From assembly GCA_018672475.1 (NCBI GenBank), contig JABHFS010000115.1, forward strand, positions 1-64,000: DNA of 64,000 bases, in the 5' to 3' direction. The notes under the pieces were generated by a model that had not been told where the DNA came from, made no database searches, and saw nothing but the letters and a program-made list of their open reading frames with translations. The stretch comes from Gemmatimonadota bacterium. GTDB taxonomy: Bacteria; Latescibacterota; UBA2968; UBA8231. Shown piece after piece: positions 1 through 7,835 of this stretch; within the stretch, counting starts at the first letter, position 1; the number at the start of each line of letters is the position of its first letter. Made by a program: the position numbers and the translations under genes.

Positions 1-120
1 CATCTTCTTCGCTCAGCAAATCCCCTAAGTCGACATCGTCCCCTTCAACCTCCTCTGCCTCATCTTCTTCGCTCAGCAAATCCCCTAAGTCGACATCGTC
101 CCCTTCAACCTCCTCTGCCA
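1..120. repeat. 60-bp tandem repeat, two copies in view
   Basis: Bases 1-60 and 61-120 are identical except for the last base of the unit (t at 60, a at 120). The unit is 20 codons, in frame with the minus-strand acidic protein, and encodes an Asp/Glu-rich segment ending LLSEED. The array probably continues to the left of the window. Near-perfect identity means a recent duplication or ongoing copy-number change. Confidence 0.95.
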
Positions 121-649
121 CAACCAGTAATTCTTCTTCATCTTCTACTGCAGCGTCCGTGTCAGCCGAGAGAAAAGCCTTAATCTCTTCATTGCTTGCA
201 TCTTCCGCTTCGCTGCTCGATTCTTCAACAAATAAAGCATCGATATCACCTTGACCAACGGTTTCGAGCGCTTCGCGCTCGGCTTCCGTCAAATCTTCCT
301 CCTCAATCTCTTCATCCTCTATACTTTCTTCTTCAAACAACTCAGGGTCGAAATCCTCTTCAAAATCCAGGTCCGTTTCGATCTCACGTTGCAATAAGGT
401 TTGAGCAAAAACCTCAAAACCCTCCTGAACTTTCTCCCCCGTAGATATTGCCTTGGCATTTTTTCGCATGAATTCTATTACGTGCTCGACTCCGGGAAAC
501 GCATCATCAAAAACCATCAAATAAGCTTTTGTTTTTTCGTCCTGGATTTCGCCTTTAATATGGTCAAACCACAAATTCTTAAATAGCTTGGTTAACGATT
601 CAAGAGCATCAAGACGCGCAACGACATCGCGCAAATCATCCGTGTTCAT
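1..649 (-). CDS. Acidic repeat protein, C-terminus beyond window
   Basis: I read 216 codons from an ATG at 649 leftward with no stop before the window edge, so the C-terminus is missing. An AGAGG ribosome binding site sits 8 bases before the ATG. The first ~95 residues look globular (leucine-rich, mixed charge, starting MNTDDLRDVVARL). The rest is very rich in Glu and Asp, and its last visible part is a 20-residue unit present twice in tandem. I recognise no family and no signal peptide. Acidic low-complexity tails of this sort often serve as linkers or protein-protein surfaces, but that is inference. The orphan FliN-type protein at 19618-20250 has a comparable acidic N-terminal region. The reading frame is secure because the 60-base repeats preserve it exactly; the function is unknown. 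Confidence 0.75.
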   Translation of the reverse strand, partial: MNTDDLRDVVARLDALESLTKLFKNLWFDHIKGEIQDEKTKAYLMVFDDAFPGVEHVIEFMRKNAKAISTGEKVQEGFEVFAQTLLQREIETDLDFEEDFDPELFEEESIEDEEIEEEDLTEAEREALETVGQGDIDALFVEESSSEAEDASNEEIKAFLSADTDAAVEDEEELLVVAEEVEGDDVDLGDLLSEEDEAEEVEGDDVDLGDLLSEED

Positions 650-1002
650 AATTGCTGCCTCTGGGTAAAATGAAGAATATAGCTCTGTCTCCTTGGTTAC
701 CAACCTCTCCACTCAGAAGTAAGCAAGAAGCGTGCCTTAATCCTATTTGCATGGGCCCATGACTTAAATTAAGCAGCCCCCCCATTATCCTGACCTCGGG
801 AATATTGACGCAACAATATGGTGTAGTAGTACGACAATCTCAGCTCAAGGGTAAATTTGTAATTTCTTTCCCCAATATGACATATTTTTCCTAAAACCAT
901 GATGCCCTTTAGTTTAAGCTATATTGATAATATAACCTATGCCTTGAGCAGACCAAGTAATTCTATAGGTGACTCAATCCAAGGTATTGGATCTGTATTT
1001 CC
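650..1002. other. Intergenic, no gene seen
   Basis: This stretch is AT-rich in its right half and holds no convincing reading frame on either strand. It must include the 5' region of the leftward acidic gene starting at 649 and the 3' end of the leftward ThiT-like gene ending at 1003. I see no clear promoter, terminator hairpin or RNA gene. Confidence 0.5.
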
Positions 1003-1542
1003 TTATTTCCTTTGCACAAATCGCATGATGAATTGTACTAATAAGATACAAGCGATTGTCTCAGGAATGACATACGTTGCATTATAACTCAACGAATACA
1101 GCCAAACCGGTTGCCCTTCAGGGGCGTACTCGGCAAAGAAAACCCAACCCGATATAAAATGTGCCGCCAACCGCAATACATTACCCAAAACAATTCCGCA
1201 AGCTATCCGGATTCGCAATACCCTATCTTTACCCGGTCTTTCGATCACGCTCCCGGCAAAACCAAGCAAGCCGAAAGCTAGTGGATAATCTACGATGACT
1301 TGAATGGGGTGGAAAACATAGGGATTTAATATGAAAGCGACGGTACCATAAAGTCCCCCCGCCAATGTGCCCAGTTTTACGCCATGCCGCATCGCCAAAA
1401 TCAGAATAGGCAATATACTAAGGTTTATTGACCCTCCGTAGGGCAATTGTACTAGCTTCGTTACAAATCCAAGAAAAACGGCTAGTGATATGCCGATTGA
1501 AATTTCTGCTGTTGTTCGAATTGGGATTGCAGGCTGGGGCAA
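1003..1542 (-). CDS. ThiT-like thiamin ECF transporter S component
   Basis: The 179-residue protein has about six hydrophobic segments and matches the ThiT/YuaJ family, the membrane S component that binds thiamin and joins a shared ECF energy module. Recognisable blocks are GGSINLSILPI, the GxxxGxxYG stretch, DYPLAFGLLGFAG, and near the C-terminus a run with YAPEG followed by YSLSYNATYVIPE. The start is a TTG at 1542 with AGGA 8 bases upstream; no ATG fits. No ECF ATPases or T subunit are in view, so it must use a module encoded elsewhere. ThiT genes are often under a TPP riboswitch, but I found no CTGAGA/ACCTGAT-type thi-box in the 200 bases upstream. Family assignment is firm; the substrate is inferred from the family. 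Confidence 0.85.
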   Translation of the reverse strand: MPQPAIPIRTTAEISIGISLAVFLGFVTKLVQLPYGGSINLSILPILILAMRHGVKLGTLAGGLYGTVAFILNPYVFHPIQVIVDYPLAFGLLGFAGSVIERPGKDRVLRIRIACGIVLGNVLRLAAHFISGWVFFAEYAPEGQPVWLYSLSYNATYVIPETIACILLVQFIMRFVQRK

Positions 1543-1752
1543 TATATTTATCCTAAGCTATTATTTAATAAAGATTTTAAGCATAGTAATAGCTATGATT
1601 TAGCAGTAAATATAAATGAGAGGACACTACATCGGAGATTCGAGCGTTTAAAATATACGAGCCATTCCGGTCTTGGTTCGTATCCCTCGCTTATGGCCAG
1701 GAGCCTTAAGTCTTATAGCCGTAATATATTATACTACAAGGCTTTGCATGAA

Positions 1753-2751
1753 TCAATTAAGCCTCTGTACTACAATAAAACCCTGTGCGACTTCGATAAT
1801 TCCACTTAATTGTCCCATTTCGAGTTCCATTACGGCTTGTTCGAAAATTGGATTTAAGTCCCCTGGCGCAAAAAACCCCAAGTCACCCCCTTCTTTTGCA
1901 TTGGGTGCAATAGATATTTGTTGCGCCACATCGAAAAAATCAGCTCCATTATTCAATTGATCGATCGCTCTTTGTGCAACATCCTTACTGCCTACCAGTA
2001 TATACCTTGCCCGCATCTTACCTGCAATAAGCGCTTCAACAGCGTCAATATTTGCTGCGATAGCTTGAGTCACAAAGGGATCTTGCGTCCGCTCCTTAGC
2101 CATATTGTAGAATTTAAGCGCCTGCTGGTAGCGTTGAGCATTGGCATGCAGGAAGGCGATATTATTAAAAGCCTCTACATCTTGGGGTAGCAACTCACTC
2201 ATTCGCAAGTAGTTTTCAATCGCCTTATCTACTGAATCCTGCTGTGAATAGTAAAAACCATACAGGCGATAGGCTTCGGGGTTTTTATCGTTTAACGCCA
2301 AGGCCCGGTCAAGTTGTTCACGCGCCCTTTCACCCTGGCCTTTCTGCATATAGAGAAAGGCTAGAGAGCTATAGATACTAGATGAGGAGGGCGCAAGGAT
2401 TCTAGCTTGTTCGACATAAAATATCGCGGAATCAATTTTTCCCGTGGCTAAATGGGCCTCTCCCAGAGCAGAATATACCGGCAATTGCTTCGGGTCTTCA
2501 GCCAGAGATGCTTGCAGGGATTTTGCCGCTTTAACATAGGCCTCATTTTGCATGTAGAGACCTGCGAGCCGATTGAGAAAAAGCGCGCTTCCCGCACCGA
2601 CTTTTAGCGCCTTTTCATATTCGAGTAGAGCCTGCTGGTTTTGCCCCTTGGCAAGCAGAGAATCCCCCCGTTGAACAAGCCCTATGATATCCTGAGCCCA
2701 AAGTGGTCCAGATACCACCATGAAGGCAAGTAAAAGCACTAAAAAATGCAT
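1753..2751 (-). CDS. Exported TPR protein with parvulin-like C-terminus
   Basis: The N-terminus from the ATG at 2751 is a signal peptide (MHFLVLLLAFMVVSGPLWAQ), so I prefer it to a GTG at 2790 that would put 13 charged residues ahead of it. Residues ~20-230 are tandem tetratricopeptide repeats with the usual AxxxL/GxxY spacing. The last ~90 residues resemble the PpiC/parvulin rotamase core (GADFFDVAQQ, GGDLGFFAPGDL, FEQAVMELEMGQLSG, GFIVVQ). It probably works in the periplasm as a scaffold or folding factor. It lies 42 bases downstream of the class II aldolase gene and may be the last gene of the BMC-type cluster. Whether the parvulin part is catalytic cannot be told: it is shorter than usual. 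Confidence 0.75.
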   Translation of the reverse strand: MHFLVLLLAFMVVSGPLWAQDIIGLVQRGDSLLAKGQNQQALLEYEKALKVGAGSALFLNRLAGLYMQNEAYVKAAKSLQASLAEDPKQLPVYSALGEAHLATGKIDSAIFYVEQARILAPSSSSIYSSLAFLYMQKGQGERAREQLDRALALNDKNPEAYRLYGFYYSQQDSVDKAIENYLRMSELLPQDVEAFNNIAFLHANAQRYQQALKFYNMAKERTQDPFVTQAIAANIDAVEALIAGKMRARYILVGSKDVAQRAIDQLNNGADFFDVAQQISIAPNAKEGGDLGFFAPGDLNPIFEQAVMELEMGQLSGIIEVAQGFIVVQRLN

Positions 2752-2793
2752 ATCTCTGTTCCGGTGATAATTTTCTTTTTTTAAAGGCACGAA

Positions 2794-3534
2794 CTAACGC
2801 AATTGGCGCATGACTTCCTCGGTGATTCTTTCCACGAGGTCACCGCCGTCTCCACTGGGAGCTCCTGACTGTCGCTCACACACCGGTCGGTCGCCAATGC
2901 CAAATCGATCCCTGAGCGCGACTAGATCATCGACATCCTTATCAGCAAGGGTGCCTACCGAACCCAATTGATGCGCAACCAGAGCAATTTTAGCGAAGTG
3001 CTCGACGGTTTCCATTTTAAAATGCGCATCCATTACGTGCTGCCCTAAAGTTACAACACCGTGGTTCGCCATTAATACCGCATCGTATTGCCTCAGCAAA
3101 GGTTTCATCGGCTCGACAATATCCGGCCCCCCAGGGGTACCATAAGCCGCTAAGGGTATCCCACCAAGACTGACGATCACCTCGGGCAAGACGCATTGTG
3201 TAAGCTCTATCCCAGCTACGGCAAACCCCGTCGCCGTCGGAGGATGCGCATGCACCACAGAGTTGACATCCGAGCGCAACTTATAGATTTCAAGGTGCAT
3301 GCGGATTTCTGATGAAATCTTCATCGATCCGGCAATCTGTTCGCCGTCCATATCGCAAACGGCCAACATATCCTCGCTGAGATATCCCTTGCTGACCCCG
3401 GTGGGCGTGCATAATACCCGATCGGCTTCCATACGGACACTTATATTGCCGTCATTTGCGGCTACATAACCGCGTTGATAGACCCTGCGACCAACCTCGC
3501 AGATTTCCTTTCTTAATGCATACGCCGAATTCAT
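2794..3534 (-). CDS. Class II aldolase, FucA type, with BMC-style tail
   Basis: This 246-residue protein belongs to the zinc-dependent class II aldolase/adducin family (L-fuculose-1-phosphate and L-rhamnulose-1-phosphate aldolases). The HAHPP motif gives two zinc-ligand histidines, the third lies in the downstream ANHG segment, and the early GNISVR block forms the phosphate site. Beyond the catalytic domain a Gly/Ser/Pro linker leads to a short amphipathic helix (LVERITEEVMRQLR), the layout known for encapsulation peptides that direct enzymes into microcompartments. The start overlaps the stop of the YbhN-like gene (ATGA), so the two are translationally coupled, and the BMC shell gene lies just beyond. 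Likely role: cleavage of a deoxy-sugar phosphate to dihydroxyacetone phosphate and lactaldehyde inside a compartment. The exact sugar is not determined. Confidence 0.85.
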   Translation of the reverse strand: MNSAYALRKEICEVGRRVYQRGYVAANDGNISVRMEADRVLCTPTGVSKGYLSEDMLAVCDMDGEQIAGSMKISSEIRMHLEIYKLRSDVNSVVHAHPPTATGFAVAGIELTQCVLPEVIVSLGGIPLAAYGTPGGPDIVEPMKPLLRQYDAVLMANHGVVTLGQHVMDAHFKMETVEHFAKIALVAHQLGSVGTLADKDVDDLVALRDRFGIGDRPVCERQSGAPSGDGGDLVERITEEVMRQLR

Positions 3535-4394
3535 AGTGCCACCTTTCTGATCATCTCATTATTATTATCCGCCATAGCCCTGCGCACAATAATCCACGCA
3601 CCGCCGAACGCAGCAGGTAAACACACGTTAAATGCAAAGAGCAATGTACTCGCGATAAAAGCGCTTTCAGCTTCTAAGTCGAGTGCGTTAAAAACAAAAA
3701 CAGCCGCCGCTTCGCGTACCCCCAGATCCATGAAAGCAATAGGTAACAAAGCTTTCAGAGCAAAGACTACGGGTATCGCCAATATCACGACCAGATGTGC
3801 GCTGTCGCTGCCGCGAACCAACCAATAGAACTGCGACATAAACAGCAGGTTAAACAATACAGACCACCCTATGACGCCCCCCCAACTCGACACCTGACTC
3901 ACCACTTTTCCCCCCTCACCCCACCGTTTCCATCCCCAGCGAATTCCAATGCCGAAGAGTATTAATGCCAACAACAAACCAATCCGATATTGCGGCCACA
4001 ATGCCAAAGCACCGAACAATCCCAAGCCAATGGTAATTATGACAGAACTCAACTTATCAACCGCCGCCAAAACCGTTAGACTCGCCCGATCTCGAGCAAG
4101 GAAAACTCCCCGCCCAATCTCGCCTAGACGGCCTGGAGTTATAAAACCTAAAGCAGCCCCCCCGAGCAAAGAATAGAGACCATCCGTCCAATTTAATTCG
4201 GGGCTAATACTACGTGCCAGCTGTTGCCATTTGACCCATTGAACGAGAATACCCAGTAGAGCAAATGAGCCGCAGATAACCAACTCGCGTCCTCTAACCT
4301 GAGCGGCCGCCTTCCATAGCGAAGCCGGTTCAAGAAACCATACTGTAAGAGCAAAAACGGCTCCGGCCACAGCGATTTTGAGGACCGTCACCAT
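3531..4394 (-). CDS. YbhN/UPF0104 family integral membrane protein
   Basis: About 287 residues with seven or eight hydrophobic segments, matching the YbhN/UPF0104 family related to the flippase half of MprF (lysylphosphatidylglycerol synthase TM region). The family hallmark is the loop with GFITPGRLGEIGRG near residue 85. I chose the ATG at 4394 over a TTG at 4400 because it is the stronger codon; neither has a clear ribosome binding site. It sits between the BMC shell gene and the aldolase gene and overlaps the latter by 4 bases, so it is part of the same transcript. A lipid-flippase-like membrane protein is not a usual component of fucose/rhamnose microcompartment operons. Its substrate is unknown. 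Confidence 0.8.
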   Translation of the reverse strand: MVTVLKIAVAGAVFALTVWFLEPASLWKAAAQVRGRELVICGSFALLGILVQWVKWQQLARSISPELNWTDGLYSLLGGAALGFITPGRLGEIGRGVFLARDRASLTVLAAVDKLSSVIITIGLGLFGALALWPQYRIGLLLALILFGIGIRWGWKRWGEGGKVVSQVSSWGGVIGWSVLFNLLFMSQFYWLVRGSDSAHLVVILAIPVVFALKALLPIAFMDLGVREAAAVFVFNALDLEAESAFIASTLLFAFNVCLPAAFGGAWIIVRRAMADNNNEMIRKVAL

Positions 4395-4410
4395 GGGCAA
4401 CCGTACAAGC

Positions 4411-4707
4411 TCACGCGGTCGCAGACCGCTGGAGGGGCAATGCTTTGCACAAACTGTCGTGAGGCCTTGGAATTACGCTAACAGCTATTATTTCACCGAT
4501 CTTAGCCGCTGCAGTAACGCCAGCCTCGGTCGCCGCCTTAACGGCAGCGACATCTCCCTTAACAATGATGGTGACGAGCCCACCGCCGACTTGTTGCCAG
4601 CCCACCACTTCGACATTAGCAGCTTTGACCATGGCGTCTCCTGCTTCGACCATAGCTACCCAACCGCGTGTTTCGATCATCCCCAAGGCTTGTCCCATTA
4701 TGTCCAT
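4411..4707 (-). CDS. Microcompartment shell protein, BMC-H (PduA/CcmK type)
   Basis: The 98-residue protein is a single-domain BMC shell subunit. Diagnostic blocks are [20 protein letters not shown] near the N-terminus, [10 protein letters not shown], the GGG-containing turn before [12 protein letters not shown], and [10 protein letters not shown] at the end of the fold. Such subunits form hexamers that tile the compartment facet, with a central pore lined by the Gly-rich loop. A second ATG at 4698 (MGQALGM) is an equally good start and has AGAG 10 bases upstream. Residues after IPRPHD are a short non-conserved tail. It is the first gene of a leftward cluster under a good promoter at 4727-4755. 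No pentamer (BMC-P) or trimer (BMC-T) gene is in the window, so the rest of the shell must be elsewhere. Confidence 0.93.
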   Translation of the reverse strand: MDIMGQALGMIETRGWVAMVEAGDAMVKAANVEVVGWQQVGGGLVTIIVKGDVAAVKAATEAGVTAAAKIGEIIAVSVIPRPHDSLCKALPLQRSATA

Positions 4708-4726
4708 TCTCTGCTTTTAATTGCAG

Positions 4727-4755
4727 AAGATAGGCGGCACCATACCCGCCGTCAA
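4727..4755 (-). promoter_or_regulatory. Promoter for BMC-type cluster
   Basis: On the minus strand TTGACG (4755-4750), 17 bases, then TATCTT (4732-4727). Transcription would begin near 4720, about 15-25 bases before the shell-gene start. The spacing matches the other promoters seen in this window. Confidence 0.55.
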
Positions 4756-4792
4756 GCGACACTATCCCATGTGTTTATATTGTCTTATACGC

Positions 4793-4822
4793 TTGACAAG
4801 GCCATCTCATTTAATCTATTTA
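4793..4822 (+). promoter_or_regulatory. Promoter for cytochrome-barrel gene
   Basis: TTGACA (4793-4798), 18 bases, then TATTTA (4817-4822). It faces the gene starting at 4871 and is back to back with the BMC promoter, giving a compact divergent control region of under 70 bases. Confidence 0.5.
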
Positions 4823-4870
4823 GCATAGCGATTCACCCCACCCCCAATAGGCCGAATGAAAGGTCTTGCC

Positions 4871-5986
4871 ATGACGCGTTTGCACGTTATAGCACTGCTT
4901 GCATCCACGATAGTCACCCTCGCGCATCCCGTCCTTGCCGAACCCTATATCGCTTTTCGCGAGGGCTTAAAATGCAGCACCTGCCATGTCAACCAAACCG
5001 GCGGTGGCATGCGCACCGAATACGGATCTTATTATCCGCAAACCGACATGCAACCGCTATTGGGCAATTTGAGCGACGCATCAGCCGATTTCAGCAATCA
5101 AGTAGGAGATAGTTTTTTCTTGGGCGCGGATTTTATGGCGGTTGAAGAACGCTCTTTCGCCGTCGACGAAGTCAAGGACGGACAAAGCTATGCGCAAGAT
5201 GCCCAGCATACTTTTGATATTCGCAGGGGCAATATCTACCTAGAAGCCCGCCTCGCCCCAGAGAGATTGAGTTTGTACATCGACGAAACGGTGAGCCCGT
5301 CCGGTGCGAGCAGCCGCGAAGCCTTTGTCTTGTTAAAGGGGTTGCCTAAGTCCAGTTATTTAAAAGTCGGTCGCATGTTACTGCCCTACGGTATCCGCCT
5401 ATGGGATAACGACGCGTTTATTCGACAAGTTACGGGGTTTAATTTCGACAATCAGGACATGGGCGCCGAGATCGGTTTTGAACCGGGTATGGCCTCTTTT
5501 AGCCTCGCTTTGAGCAATGGCACCCAGGGGGCACGGGACGACAATTCGGCAAAACAGGTATCATCAGTCGGTTCGATTTATTTCAAATATTTGTTAATCG
5601 GTGGTTCGTTTTCAATCAATGAAACCCGGGGCATAGACCGCACACTCTTCGGCCCCTTCGCCAGTTTGCGCCTCGGCCCACTTACCATCACCGGTGAAGC
5701 CGACTGGCTAAGTGAATCCGGCAATCGCAATCAAGACCAATTTATAGCTTATGGCAGTATCAATTATTGGATGCGGCAAAGCGTCAATTTCCGTGTGGCT
5801 TTTGACTTTCTCGACCCCTACGACACCGTCGAAGAAGATGAACGCAGTCGCGTATCCATCGGTTTGGATGGCTTCCTAACCCCCAACCTCACCGCGAGCG
5901 CCTTTTACAAATTAAAGAAGAGTATCCCGCAAGACAGCAAAGGTAACGCCGACGCTTTAACATTGGCCTTACATGCTTTTTTCTAA
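4871..5986 (+). CDS. Outer-membrane beta-barrel with N-terminal heme c motif
   Basis: The start at 4871 has GAAAGG 7 bases upstream; an ATG 15 bases earlier has no such site. The 371-residue product begins with a signal peptide ending VLAEP, followed at once by one heme c attachment motif, CSTCH (residues 35-39), in the context FREGLKCSTCHVNQTGGG. The remainder alternates aromatic, hydrophobic and polar residues as in a porin, ends in Phe-Phe, and has many turn-like Asp/Asn/Gly positions. I read it as a barrel of roughly 14-16 strands carrying a heme plug or periplasmic cap. Comparable uncharacterised heme-plus-barrel proteins occur in other Gram-negative bacteria. It could pass electrons or small solutes across the outer membrane. 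It stands alone between two terminating signals, with no MtrA-like multiheme partner nearby. Confidence 0.8.
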   Translation: MTRLHVIALLASTIVTLAHPVLAEPYIAFREGLKCSTCHVNQTGGGMRTEYGSYYPQTDMQPLLGNLSDASADFSNQVGDSFFLGADFMAVEERSFAVDEVKDGQSYAQDAQHTFDIRRGNIYLEARLAPERLSLYIDETVSPSGASSREAFVLLKGLPKSSYLKVGRMLLPYGIRLWDNDAFIRQVTGFNFDNQDMGAEIGFEPGMASFSLALSNGTQGARDDNSAKQVSSVGSIYFKYLLIGGSFSINETRGIDRTLFGPFASLRLGPLTITGEADWLSESGNRNQDQFIAYGSINYWMRQSVNFRVAFDFLDPYDTVEEDERSRVSIGLDGFLTPNLTASAFYKLKKSIPQDSKGNADALTLALHAFF

Positions 5987-6015
5987 TATTTTACTCCAAA
6001 AAACGGTCGAATAAA

Positions 6016-6060
6016 AATAGCCGGATTATCACTCTCTATTGGAGAAATGATCCGGTTATT
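6016..6060. terminator. Bidirectional hairpin between convergent genes
   Basis: An AATAGCCGGATTAT arm (from 6016) pairs, with G-T wobbles, with ATGATCCGGTTATT ending at 6060; an inner TCTC/GAGA stem closes the loop. Runs of A and T flank it. It separates the rightward barrel gene and leftward rqcH. Confidence 0.65.
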
Positions 6061-6116
6061 TTCAATTCTGATGTTGATTTTATTTTTGGCTATTGACTAT
6101 GTTTACATATTTATCA

Positions 6117-7787
6117 TTATGCGTCAGATTCTTCTTTTATTAAAGAAGGGGCAACCACAATTGTTTTCTCCCGTCGCAATAATGCCTGTCCGGGGGCACC
6201 TCCCCTAGGTTTGGTCACGTGCTTTACTAATGTATATACAACAGAGACCTTCTTGGCCGTTTTGCCCTTGCTCCAGAAAGCTGCCAAACCAGCGGCTTCT
6301 TCTAAGGTCTGTTTGTCCGGTTCTTCCTTGCGCCCCTCACGCCGCAAAACGACATGAGAGCCCGGATAACCGTGCGCGTGAAACCATATATCATTTTGTG
6401 CGGACATCTTGTGGCTGAGTATATCATTTTCCTTATTGTTGCGGCCTGACCAAACCGACCAACCGGTAGAAGTCTGATAGCGCCGAGGATGGGCGCTTGG
6501 CCCCTCTTTGACCTTCTTTTCACTGCGTTTCACCTTATCCTCCAACCAATTGCGCAATGCGTCATCATCTTGCCAGGCCCCCTCTTCAACCGCAATAAGC
6601 CATTGTTCCCATTTATCGCATTGATTTGCAAGTTCGCGCAAACGAGGCGGCACGACCTGACGGCGGCGGCGGTACTTTTTAACCGCCTTCAAATACCGAG
6701 CCGCGTTTTCAGCAGGGCTGCGATTCGGATCTAGTTTAATGTTTAATGTTGCACGTCCATCAGGGTCAAAAACATCAACGAGTTTCACCTGCGAAATACC
6801 AGCCGACAACCCGGTGATATTGGCCAATAAAGTATTGCCCATTTTCTCGCAGTCATCTGCATTTTCAGCTTCTGTCAACTCTTTCTGCATCGCCCCTAAA
6901 CGACGGCGACCTTTTTTCAACGCTTGCTGTAACCGGCTTTTGACTTGTTGAACTTTTCTCTGGTTTTTTCGCTTTTCTCGTTCGGCTTCATACGCTGACC
7001 ATATCGCCTGGCTAACCTCAGCCACCATGCGAGACTCCCCTTGCAACCTACGTGGCTCAAACGCAGAATAACACGTTTCTCCCTGCTCCTCCCATAGGTA
7101 GGCCTGAGCAATTGGCGCGGCGCGATAAGCATCAACAGCGATCGCCCACATCGCCATGTCTGGTTGCTCCCCACCTACAACATTCGCCCGATACGACAAT
7201 TCACGAGCAATATTAGCATCTGCGCCACACAACCAGCGCCGAGCGATTTTCCCTAGCTCGCCCCCCTGCAACACTTGCTCACTCCAGGCGCTTTGCGGAT
7301 CAATACCGGGCAATAATCTTCCCGCCGGTTCAGGCTCGTTATAGATCGCACCAATGCTCGATGGCCTTTTTGCTCCGCTCCAGTGACCGAGGATTTCGCG
7401 GCTCTCTTCACGAATTAGGGAAAATTGTATTTTGTTGGGGATTAACTGGCAGATTAAAACGCCGAAACTAGCCCGGTCCTGCCTATCGCGACGCTCGAGT
7501 CGAATACGAATAATCCGCTCCTTGCGATCTGCTGAGACTTCGACAATACGAGCCTTTACTAGGTACTTTTCAGGACCTGACCCAGCAGACCAATTCCCCG
7601 GCCACGGCCCAGGACGCAAACACATAACGCCTTCGCGGCCACCCACCGCAAAAAACCACCGATCTGCTCCCGCACCAGAAAACGCGAGTTCGTTGTTGCG
7701 GGCATAGGCTCGATCGATCACAGCGCCCGATAATCGGCAACGCAACTCGCAGGCTAATGCCTGAATCGTAAAATAGTCAAATGCCAT
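6117..7787 (-). CDS. rqcH: NFACT protein RqcH (ribosome quality control)
   Basis: At 556 residues this is a full-length NFACT protein: NFACT-N domain (residues 1-~250), helix-hairpin and long basic coiled coil (~260-420), and C-terminal NFACT-R domain with DIWFHAHGYPGSHVVLR. In Bacillus RqcH binds stalled 50S subunits with peptidyl-tRNA and adds C-terminal Ala tails that mark the chain for ClpXP. clpP and clpX are both present in this window. The catalytic Asp-Arg pair of RqcH appears here as Glu90-Arg91, a conservative change that might affect tailing. It is followed upstream by valS, 48 bases away and on the same strand. Identification is firm; activity of the variant pair is unknown. Confidence 0.92.
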   Translation of the reverse strand: MAFDYFTIQALACELRCRLSGAVIDRAYARNNELAFSGAGADRWFFAVGGREGVMCLRPGPWPGNWSAGSGPEKYLVKARIVEVSADRKERIIRIRLERRDRQDRASFGVLICQLIPNKIQFSLIREESREILGHWSGAKRPSSIGAIYNEPEPAGRLLPGIDPQSAWSEQVLQGGELGKIARRWLCGADANIARELSYRANVVGGEQPDMAMWAIAVDAYRAAPIAQAYLWEEQGETCYSAFEPRRLQGESRMVAEVSQAIWSAYEAEREKRKNQRKVQQVKSRLQQALKKGRRRLGAMQKELTEAENADDCEKMGNTLLANITGLSAGISQVKLVDVFDPDGRATLNIKLDPNRSPAENAARYLKAVKKYRRRRQVVPPRLRELANQCDKWEQWLIAVEEGAWQDDDALRNWLEDKVKRSEKKVKEGPSAHPRRYQTSTGWSVWSGRNNKENDILSHKMSAQNDIWFHAHGYPGSHVVLRREGRKEEPDKQTLEEAAGLAAFWSKGKTAKKVSVVYTLVKHVTKPRGGAPGQALLRREKTIVVAPSLIKEESDA

Positions 7788-7835
7788 AAATAAGTGACCT
7801 AGGTGCGGTTTGAACCCCGATAAAAAGCTATTCGC

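Noticed and set aside
1543-1752. Possible TPP riboswitch before the ThiT-like gene
   Set aside because: No CTGAGA element or ACCTGAT-like thi-box core on the minus strand in this gap.
4378-5112. Long plus-strand open frame (244 codons) across the BMC shell gene
   Set aside because: It is the complement of the BMC-H gene and the divergent promoter region; low-complexity and no family match.
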